From Methylocella silvestris BL2 (GTDB lineage: Bacteria > Pseudomonadota > Alphaproteobacteria > Rhizobiales > Beijerinckiaceae), in contig NC_011666.1 of NCBI RefSeq assembly GCF_000021745.1, positions 744,001-808,000 on the forward strand: 64,000 nucleotides of DNA, read 5' to 3'. How positions within the stretch are numbered: position 1 is the first letter of the stretch; each line of letters begins with the position of its first letter. The notes beneath the pieces are model-generated. The model was not told where the DNA came from and did not search any database. It saw only the letters and a program-made list of their open reading frames with translations. This document shows positions 46,373 through 53,498 of this stretch, one piece after another. The position numbers and the translations under genes were made by a program.

Positions 46373-47637
46373 TCAGCCTGCATCAACGGCTGCGCATCGA
46401 CCGCCTCGGCGGCCGCGGCGAAGGATTGGCGCAGGGGCCGCAGGGGTTGATCGCCGTGCCCTATGCGCTGCCCTTTGAGACGATTATCGCCGAAGTCGAC
46501 GGCGGTCGCGGCAAGCTCGTTGAAATCGAGACAGCCAGTCCCGACCGCATCGCGCCCTTCTGCCGCTATTACGGCTCCTGCGGCGGTTGCGCGGTTCAGG
46601 CGCTGCGGCCGGACGCCTATGCGGATTGGAAGCGGGGGCTTCTGGTCGAAGCGTTGCGGCAGGCGGGCGTCGGCGCCGCGCCGGAGCCTCTGCTCGACGC
46701 GCATGGGCAAGGCCGGCGGCGCGTGACCTTCCATGCCCGCATGAGCGCGGATGGCGCAGCGAGCGTCGGCTTCATGGAGGCGCGCTCGCATCGCATCGTC
46801 GATATCGCAGAATGTCCTGTGCTGGCGCCGTCGCTGGCCGAAGCGCCGCAGATCGCCCGCGGTCTTGGCCGTCTTCTCGCCGCCTCGGGCAAGCCGCTCG
46901 ACATTCTCATAACGGCGACGACCTCCGGCCTCGATATCGACATCAGGGGTCATGGCCCGTTGAGCGAAGATCAGGCGGGCCAGCTGGTGAATTTCGCATT
47001 GCGCCATGATCTCGCCCGGCTCGCCAATCATGGCGCCATTGTCGCGTTGAATCGGGCGCCGCTGATCCGCATGGGCCAGGCGATGGTCGCGCCGCCGCCG
47101 GGCGCATTTCTGCAGGCGACGGAAGCCGGAGAGGAAGCGCTCGCCGCCGAAGTGACGCAGGCGCTTTCGGGCGCGCGACGCGTCGCCGATCTTTTCGCGG
47201 GCGTTGGCACTTTCTCGTTGCGGCTCGCTGAATTCGCAGCAGTCCACGCCGTCGATTCCGAAGGCGCGGCCTTGTCCGCGCTCGCCAAAGCGGCGGGAGA
47301 GGCGCGGTTGCGCCCGGTCACCGTCGAGACGCGCGATCTGTTCCGCCGGCCCCTCTCCAGCGAAGATCTCTCATCCTACGACGGCATTGTGTTCGATCCG
47401 CCGCGGGCCGGAGCGCCGGAGCAGGCGCGCGCCATCGCGGCCTCGCGCGCGCCGCTTGTCGTCGCCGTCTCCTGCAATCATCAGAGCTTTGCCCGCGACG
47501 CGGCGACTCTCTGCGCCGGAGGCTATGAGCTGGAGCGCGTTCTGCCGGTCGATCAGTTCCGCCATTCGCCGCATCTCGAGATCGTCGCGCGCTTTCGCCG
47601 CGCCGCGAAGAAGCGCCCGCGGAAGCTGCTGGGCTAA
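46369..47637 (+). CDS. TrmA/RlmD-family 5-methyluridine RNA methyltransferase
   Basis: 422 residues from a GTG at 46369 overlapping tlyA. The N-terminal half has the [4Fe-4S] cysteines CRYYGSCGGC plus AECPVLAP, and a TRAM-like start (LRIDRLGGRGEGLAQG). The catalytic domain has VADLFAGVGTFSLRLA (SAM motif), FDPPRAGAPEQ, and VSCNHQSFARDA with the nucleophilic Cys. These methylate U747 or U1939 of 23S rRNA (RlmC/RlmD). Which one is not decided. Confidence 0.88.
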   Translation: MISLHQRLRIDRLGGRGEGLAQGPQGLIAVPYALPFETIIAEVDGGRGKLVEIETASPDRIAPFCRYYGSCGGCAVQALRPDAYADWKRGLLVEALRQAGVGAAPEPLLDAHGQGRRRVTFHARMSADGAASVGFMEARSHRIVDIAECPVLAPSLAEAPQIARGLGRLLAASGKPLDILITATTSGLDIDIRGHGPLSEDQAGQLVNFALRHDLARLANHGAIVALNRAPLIRMGQAMVAPPPGAFLQATEAGEEALAAEVTQALSGARRVADLFAGVGTFSLRLAEFAAVHAVDSEGAALSALAKAAGEARLRPVTVETRDLFRRPLSSEDLSSYDGIVFDPPRAGAPEQARAIAASRAPLVVAVSCNHQSFARDAATLCAGGYELERVLPVDQFRHSPHLEIVARFRRAAKKRPRKLLG

Positions 47638-47651
47638 GGGCTAAGGGCTAA
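47631..47651 (+). repeat. Three tandem GGGCTAA heptamers at the methyltransferase stop
   Basis: GGGCTAA occurs three times in a row. The first copy contains the stop codon TAA of the methyltransferase. It may come from slippage and has no known function. Confidence 0.8.
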
Positions 47652-47657
47652 GATTAG

Positions 47658-47692
47658 AGCAGTTTCACGTTTCTATGAATCGTGAAACTGCT
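47658..47692. repeat. 12-bp inverted repeat at the convergent ends of two genes
   Basis: AGCAGTTTCACG (47658-47669) and CGTGAAACTGCT (47681-47692) are perfect arms around an 11-nt loop. They lie between the methyltransferase and the rhomboid stop (47691-47693), which is inside the right arm. It could be a bidirectional terminator, though no T run follows on either side, or a small dispersed extragenic element. Confidence 0.7.
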
Positions 47693-48522
47693 AAACCGGC
47701 GCCGAGCCTTCTGCCGGGCCCGCTCCCTGCCCCGCTAACGCAGGCGGCGGATCAAACCATTTGAACGCCAGCAGCCCAGCCAAAAATCCGCCGACATGCG
47801 CCTCCCAGGCGACGGAGACGTCGGTCAGGCCGATCGTCGCGGGAAACACGCCGAACAGGAAATTGGCGAGAAACCACAGCACGACGAAGGTAATGGCGTT
47901 GCGGTTCGAGACGATTTCCCGCAGCGGCAACGCCGGCAGCCGATAGGCGCCGGCCGGGCGCTCGGCGAACATCAGCGCGGCGCCGAGCGGCGCCCCTGGC
48001 TGGAAGGCGAAACGGGACCACCGCCGCCATCGCGCCGGAAACCACCGCGGAAGCGCCGACCACCGGCTGCAGATCGGCCATATGGGTCAGGAAATGCGCC
48101 AGCGCGCCGGCGATCGCGCAGACCGCGCAAAAAAACAGAAACCGCCCCGTTCCAAACCGGCGCGCGGCGGCCGATCCGAAGGCGACCAGCCACAGGCTGT
48201 TCATGCCCACATGCGCCCAGCCGCCATGCAGGAAGGCGTAGGTCAGCGGCGTCCACCACAAAGGCTTGCCGTCGCCGAGAAAGAAGGTCGCGAGCTCGGC
48301 GGCGCTCTCGCTCGTCGCCGCGGTCGTGTTGAACGCCGCGTTGACGAGATCGGGGTCGAACGCAAAGGTGAAGCGTCCCGGCACGAAAGCGAAGGCCGCG
48401 ATGATCTTGAAATGGGCCAGCGGCGGAATGGCGTCGCAGACGGCCTCGATCACGACAAGGATCGCAACAAGGGCGAGCACGACCGCCGGCACGTTAAAGA
48501 TCGGTTGTCTCGCAGGAGTCAT
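47691..48522 (-). pseudogene. Rhomboid-family intramembrane protease gene, frameshifted
   Basis: From ATG 48522 the frame encodes a rhomboid with LTYAFLHGGWAHVGMNSLW and the active Ser site GASAVVSGAMAAVV, then turns to nonsense. The expected continuation, RFAFQPGAPLGAALMFAERPAG and then the His segment AWEAHVGGFLAGLLAF, lies in another frame ending at 47691. Removing one base of the GGG run at 48014-48016 (CCC on the coding strand) restores a single coding sequence of about 276 residues with both catalytic residues. It is either a real inactivating insertion or a sequence error in a homopolymer. Confidence 0.82.
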
Positions 48523-48588
48523 GCGCGGCCCTTGCTTTCTCACGGTTCATTGGGAATGCGAGACGCGGTCGCCCGTCGCATGTCTGCT

Positions 48589-49720
48589 CTAGTCGACGTC
48601 TTCCACCGCAAGCGGCGCGCCTCCCGATACCCTTTGCGCAAGAGCCGCCTCCATGAAGGAATCGAGATCGCCGTCAAGCACGTCGTCGGGCGTTCCAGAG
48701 GTGACGCCCGAGCGCAAATCCTTCACGAGCTGATAGGGTTGCAATACGTAGGAGCGGATCTGGTGACCCCAGCCGATCTCGGTCTTTGACGCTTCGGTGG
48801 CGTTGGCCGCCGCCTCGCGCTTTTCGATCTCCTGCTCATAAAGGCGCGCGCGGAGCATGTTCCAGGCGGTCGCCCGGTTCTTGTGCTGCGACCGCTCGCC
48901 CTGGCAGGCGACGACGATGCCCGACGGAATATGCGTGATGCGCACCGCGGAATCGGTCGTGTTGACGTGCTGTCCGCCGGCGCCCGACGAGCGATAGGTG
49001 TCGATGCGGCAGTCGCTCTCCTTCACGTCGATGTCGATCTTGTCGTCGATCACCGGATAGACCCAGACCGAGGCGAAGCTCGTGTGGCGCCGCGCGTTGG
49101 AATCGAACGGCGAGATGCGCACCAGCCGATGCACGCCTGACTCTGTCTTGGCCCAGCCATGCGCATTATGGCCCTTGACCAGCAGCGTGCCGGATTTGAG
49201 GCCCGCCTCGTCGCCAGCGGTCTCCTCGATCACCTCGACCTTGAATTTGTGCCGCTCGGCCCAGCGCGCATACATGCGAAACAGCATGCGCGCCCAGTCG
49301 CAGCTCTCCGTTCCGCCGGCGCCGGAATGCACTTCGATATAGGTGTCGTTGCCGTCGACCTCGCCGGACAGCAGCGCCTCGATCTGGCGCCGTTCGGCTT
49401 CGAGCTTCAGGCTCTTCAGCTGCCCGATGGCTTCCTTTTCGGTCGCCGTATCCTCTTCCGCCTCGGCGAGCTCGACGAGCGTTACGGCGTCATCGAGTTC
49501 GCTATCGAAACGGGCGAGCGAGCCGAGCCGATCTTCAAGGTCGGTGCGCTCGCGCATGATTTTTTGCGCGGCGTCGGCGTCGTCCCAGAGATTCGGATCC
49601 TCGACCTTGGCGTTCAGTTCGGCGAGACGGCGTTCAGCGGTCGCGACGTCAAAGATGCCTCCTCAGCAATCCCATGGATTGCTTGATGGATTCGACCAAG
49701 GCTTCGGCTTCGGCGCGCAT
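48589..49720 (-). CDS. prfB: Peptide chain release factor 2, with programmed +1 frameshift
   Basis: The full protein has about 376 residues. It starts at the ATG at 49720 ([12 protein letters not shown]) and reads to CTT-TGA, where a +1 shift continues as [13 protein letters not shown]. Domain 2 has the ribosomal anticodon-type SPF-related site [13 protein letters not shown], and the catalytic GGQ is in [20 protein letters not shown]2 recognises UGA and UAA stops, and the in-frame UGA gives feedback control. The shift site is listed separately. It is normally adjacent to mrcA in relatives, but here several genes intervene. Confidence 0.95.
49648..49663 (-). promoter_or_regulatory. prfB recoding site: AGGAGG, CAT, CTT TGA C
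   Basis: On the minus strand AGGAGG is followed by one codon (CAT), the slippery CTT, the UGA stop and C. The spacing from the Shine-Dalgarno-like AGGAGG to CTT is the same 3 nt as in the E. coli prfB site (AGGGGG TAT CTT TGA C). Pairing with 16S rRNA pushes the ribosome forward one base when RF2 is scarce. Confidence 0.92.
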
Positions 49721-49858
49721 GTGCTTGAAAAACTTTCCACATAGAAGCGACGGCTGCGTCGCGTGACGGCCGGAACATAGGGTGGCGAACCTTTGATGTA
49801 AATGGCGCGGAGCCCGGAGCGCCGAGGGTCGTTCGGTTTGCGGCTCCGCGCCGACGAC

Positions 49859-50563
49859 TTACGCCGCCGAGGGGCCGACGATGATCGGCTTGTCCTTGCG
49901 CAACGCCTTCATGGTCTGCTCATCGAGATTGAGGTGCGCCTGAACACGATCGGGCGGGCTCAAAGCCATCCATTGGTTCACCGATACGTCGGCAAAATAG
50001 AAGCTTCGGAACGCCTCGATGAAACGCAGCGGCTCGTCGCCCGTATTTTCGACGTAGTGGGCCATCGCGAACGGAACATAGCCGACGTCGCCCGCCTGAT
50101 AATCGAAGGTGCGCGCCCGGCCGCCCGAGGCGAATACGGTCATCCGCCCGCGCCCGCTGAGGTAATATTGCCATTCGTCATTGGTGGGATGCCAGTGCAG
50201 CTCGCGCAATCCTCCGGGCTCGATTTCGACCAGCGCGGCCGCGACGGTGCTGGCCGCCGGGAAATTCGATGAATCGACGACCCGGACCTGGCCGCCTCCA
50301 ACTTTCACGGGCGTTTGTTCCGACAAACGATAGCTATAGCTTATCGGCGTCGGGCCCGCCGGAGACTGGACGGTTTGCGCTGAGATCGGGCCCGGCGGTT
50401 TGCCGGCGAAGATCCAGCGATTGTGTTCGACGTCTTGAGGAATGTTGGCGAAGGCGCCCTCCGGAACGGCGAAGTTTTTGGCCAGCACATCGCGCGCCCC
50501 TTCCCGCTCAGACGACTCGCGTCGAGATTGACGGCCCGCGAAGCATCGCGCCCTGCCGCCCAT
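49859..50563 (-). pseudogene. Oxalate decarboxylase-like gene, only the C-terminal cupin kept
   Basis: 234 codons. The first 26 codons are unrecognised. From LAKNFAVPEGAFANIP on, it matches the inter-domain linker and second cupin of bicupin oxalate decarboxylases. The metal ligands are in ELHWHPTNDEWQYY (two His, Glu) and MAHYVENTG (His). Typical proteins have about 380-440 residues with an N-terminal cupin bearing the catalytic lid Glu, which is absent here. The gene appears 5'-truncated. A functional mono-cupin is possible, but a relic is likelier. Confidence 0.72.
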
Positions 50564-50585
50564 CGGCCTTGCCTAAAGACAGAAC

Positions 50586-50610
50586 CCGGAACATGATCCG
50601 GTCATATAAA
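50586..50610 (+). promoter_or_regulatory. Palindrome and -10 candidate upstream of the secreted-protein genes
   Basis: CCGGA-ACATGA-TCCGG (50586-50601) is followed by TATAAA (50605-50610), 17 nt before the ATG at 50628 with its GGGAGG ribosome site. This suggests a short-leader transcript with a possible operator at the -10. Weak evidence, since no clear -35 was found. Confidence 0.3.
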
Positions 50611-50627
50611 AAGCCTGGGAGGATCAG

Positions 50628-51161
50628 ATGCGACCCGTCGAGATGCTGAGCGCGCTCGCCTTCATGACGATAGGGCTGACATGGGTTGGCGAGGCGCTGG
50701 CGCAATTGGCGCAGATCACCGCCTGCGTGGAAGTTCCGCAATCCACTCTTGACGAAAGCCGCAAGCGGAAGTCGACGCGGTCGAATTGCGATCCCGCCGC
50801 GGCGCAGCGGGCCGCAGTGTCGCAATCGCGCGTCAATGCGCGGGACGCCCTGGCGTCGACATGCCGTCAGGCGATAACGTCGGCAATGGCCGGCACGATT
50901 TGCGCGGGGGCCGGCAAGAGCCGGCCTACAACTGCCTCGACCAGCCTGCAAGCGCCGCCGGTCGCGCGCAATCCTGGCGGCATCGACGCAGAGCTTCCGA
51001 TTTCTTCCACAGGACCAAAAATCTGCGCAGTCCTACGCAATCTGCCCGCAGAGACCTCGCGTCGCCGCCTGTCGGACGCGCTTTGCGTCCTCAACAATTT
51101 CCGTAAGACAGAGGTAACTTTCCGCTCACGCGCCCGCTGCGGCGTGCAATGCCGTCCTTGA
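50628..51161 (+). CDS. Secreted hypothetical protein, cysteine-containing
   Basis: 177 residues with a signal peptide (about 1-25, cleaved near GEALA|Q). The mature part is rich in Ala, Arg, Ser and Cys: ACVEVP, SNCDPAAAQ, STCRQAI, GTICAGAG, KICAVLR, DALCVLNN and a final CGVQCRP. Eight Cys suggest periplasmic disulfides. A strong ribosome site (GGGAGG, 5 nt spacing) supports it. It matches no family I know. First of four exported unknowns in tandem on the plus strand. Confidence 0.65.
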   Translation: MRPVEMLSALAFMTIGLTWVGEALAQLAQITACVEVPQSTLDESRKRKSTRSNCDPAAAQRAAVSQSRVNARDALASTCRQAITSAMAGTICAGAGKSRPTTASTSLQAPPVARNPGGIDAELPISSTGPKICAVLRNLPAETSRRRLSDALCVLNNFRKTEVTFRSRARCGVQCRP

Positions 51162-51205
51162 GCCGAACCTGACGCTGCAATCGCCTGCTTGGCTGACGCC
51201 GCCAT

Positions 51206-52381
51206 ATGAAAAATCCTTGCAAGCAACATTGCTGGGGGCGGATCGCCGCAGTTTTGCTGCTGGCGGCGTCCTTCGCTGCATCCCTGGCCGCGGCAAACGA
51301 GACTTATGCGCAAACGCCGCTTCGCGGACAAATCGAGCAAAATAGCCCTCCTCCCGTTCAAGGCGACGAATTCCACTCGAACAGCAGCGGCCCAACGACG
51401 ACGAACCAGCCTGGCGTTGGCAAGAGTCCGTTTTGCCGGCAGCGCGACGCCGAATGCGGAGGGACAGACCGCCGCTGCTATGACGAGGCCTACAACAGCG
51501 CCGGGATCATCGTTCCGGTCCCGCAAATGCAGGAGCTCTACCGCCAAACACAGGGACAAATCTGGATCCGATGCGGCGTTTGCGGCGATAACGCGATTTG
51601 CTGGCCGCGACCCGGATATCAGGATCTGATCGCCAGCAACACCGACCATAAACCACCCTCGCCGGCAAGCGGACCACACAGTGATGTTCCCGAAACTGCG
51701 CCCGAAAGACCGGCCAAACCGCCCTGCCGAGCGCCGTCCGCCGAGCACGCCCGCCTCTATCAGGAGCCCTGGCTTAGCAATCCGCAATTGCAGCAGGCCC
51801 TGAAAGCGGCCGGCGCAAAGTTCCAATCGAACAAATTGGGCAGCGGGCGCGACATGGCGTTCGACGAATACACCATCACCATCACGCAAATGCCCGCCGG
51901 GCTGACGCCTGAAAGCCTGCTGCAACAATTGGGGACGGACACCAATGCGACTGTCGACGGTTACGGGCCGGCAGGAGCGATGTTTGATCGCGTGACGCGG
52001 TTCGTGCGACGCCAGAAGGGCCCGCTCAAACTCGGCGAGCTCATCGATATCGAGATCCCCGGCGATCCGGGCACGGTCCAATTGGTGGAGCTCCAGCCGG
52101 ATCATTTCGTGCTGCAGACGGTCACCAGCCCTGAGATGGGAACGCATCCGGTGAGCGGCGCGCGCCAGTTCGGTTTTCGGCGCGTTGGATCGAACGTCCT
52201 GTTTTACACAAAGGGCGCCGAGCGGCCCTACAACGAAAATTTACGGGGGCCCGGAATGCTGGCGCAAGACAACGCCTGGCGCTCGTTCATGACGGCGATC
52301 GGCGAGATGATCAACCATTGGCAAGGCGTCGTCGATCTCAACACGATGCGGCGCGACCGAGTGGATATTCCCTGCGACTGA
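51206..52381 (+). CDS. Secreted hypothetical protein with Cys-rich N-terminal module
   Basis: 391 residues with a signal segment (about 11-36). After it, a low-complexity stretch leads to a Cys-rich block (about 77-135): FCRQRDAECGG, RRCYDEAY and RCGVCGDNAICW. A proline-rich linker comes next, then a C-terminal domain of about 200 residues (from about 175) including ELQPDHFVLQTVTSPEMGTH and NAWRSFMTAIGEMINHW, ending in IPCD. No homology recognised. The ribosome site is poor. It lies 44 nt after the previous gene and is probably co-transcribed. Confidence 0.65.
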   Translation: MKNPCKQHCWGRIAAVLLLAASFAASLAAANETYAQTPLRGQIEQNSPPPVQGDEFHSNSSGPTTTNQPGVGKSPFCRQRDAECGGTDRRCYDEAYNSAGIIVPVPQMQELYRQTQGQIWIRCGVCGDNAICWPRPGYQDLIASNTDHKPPSPASGPHSDVPETAPERPAKPPCRAPSAEHARLYQEPWLSNPQLQQALKAAGAKFQSNKLGSGRDMAFDEYTITITQMPAGLTPESLLQQLGTDTNATVDGYGPAGAMFDRVTRFVRRQKGPLKLGELIDIEIPGDPGTVQLVELQPDHFVLQTVTSPEMGTHPVSGARQFGFRRVGSNVLFYTKGAERPYNENLRGPGMLAQDNAWRSFMTAIGEMINHWQGVVDLNTMRRDRVDIPCD

Positions 52382-52482
52382 ACGCCATCGAAGCCGGACC
52401 GGCCCCGGAGGAAACAACACGCTGTCGAGGGAATGGCCTGAAAAGGACCGCGCCGCCAGTCAACATGCCGAAGGAGGATTTG

Positions 52483-52716
52483 ATGCGAAGAGCTATCGTT
52501 GCAACAATGATCTTACTGTTTGCGCCCGCGTCCCATGCGCAGCCCGTTCAGACGCTGCGAAGCGTGCTGGCGCAGGGATATGAAATCAAGGCGTTCGATA
52601 GCAGCCGGCGAAAGATCTATCTGCAAAAAGGATCGTCTGCCTATTACTGCGCGCTCTCAATGGCGGATGACAGCGCCAATGGCGTCGCCAATGCGTCCTG
52701 CGCGCCTTTGGACTAA
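52483..52716 (+). CDS. Small secreted hypothetical protein
   Basis: 77 residues from ATG 52483, preceded by AAGGAGG at a 5-nt spacing. That site favours this start over ATG 52465. The signal peptide (MRRAIVATMILLFAPASHA) is followed by about 58 residues (QPVQTLRSVLAQGYEIKAF...) with two Cys at YYCALSM and ASCAPLD that could form a disulfide. Unknown function, part of the exported group. Confidence 0.68.
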   Translation: MRRAIVATMILLFAPASHAQPVQTLRSVLAQGYEIKAFDSSRRKIYLQKGSSAYYCALSMADDSANGVANASCAPLD

Positions 52717-52830
52717 GACGATTATTTAGATATTCGCCCGCGCTCCGTTTTTGTGTTGCGCGCCGCTTCGTCGAAAGAACTTCGTTTCTCAACGCTTTAA
52801 CTTAGTCATTTTTAGTCCGGGGAGGAAACA

Positions 52831-53406
52831 ATGATCAGGCATCTTGCTGTATTTGCGGCGCCCTTGCTCTTGCTGCTTACGGGCGCGGCGGCTCGCGAGC
52901 TCGACCCTGTCGAGCGAGAAGCGCTCGCCGAGGTCGACGCCATGCAAAATCGCACTTGGGCTCAATGCATCGATGCGCAAGGCGCAAAACATCTTATGGT
53001 TCGGGTGGTCCCGAGGCGCGCGCCGGACAATAGCTTCGCGCCGGCTTTAACTCCCTCAGGGGCGCCTGTCATCGGATACTATGATTTCCTGCTCTACAAG
53101 AAAGACAACGGCCAATATAACATCGGTCTTGACGAAGGGCCTCAGCAACTCACCGTTGCGGACCAGCAGAACGGCATTGAAGCGCGATACGTCGTCAAAC
53201 TTTATGTGCCCGCCTACCGCGTTTACGATCCAAGGACCGGCGGCTGGAGCGCCTGGAACTCTGGAAGCTCATGGGAGAAGGAGAAGATCAACTTCGCCAG
53301 CTACACAGTGACGAAACGGGGCGGCGTGTGGACCACCGACGTCAGCTACAACATCATGACGGACGGTCAATTCGAAAGGCCGAAATGCGGCGAGGCGCCC
53401 CAATAA
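52831..53406 (+). CDS. Secreted hypothetical protein
   Basis: 191 residues. Signal peptide about 1-21 (cleaved near GAAA|RE), good ribosome site GGGAGG 5 nt upstream. The mature part has MQNRTWAQCIDAQGAKH, YYDFLLYKKDNGQYNIGLDEG and a C-terminal KCGEAPQ. Rich in Tyr, Trp and Asn, consistent with a beta-rich periplasmic or surface fold. No family recognised. Last of the plus-strand exported cluster, converging with mrcA. Confidence 0.65.
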   Translation: MIRHLAVFAAPLLLLLTGAAARELDPVEREALAEVDAMQNRTWAQCIDAQGAKHLMVRVVPRRAPDNSFAPALTPSGAPVIGYYDFLLYKKDNGQYNIGLDEGPQQLTVADQQNGIEARYVVKLYVPAYRVYDPRTGGWSAWNSGSSWEKEKINFASYTVTKRGGVWTTDVSYNIMTDGQFERPKCGEAPQ

Positions 53407-53498
53407 GGCGCCTCACGAAGGACAGGTTCAGGTCGCGATCGCACGGGCAACCAATCGGAGCCGTGGCGGCGTCCCCGGCGAAACCGTTGCTCGGCCGC

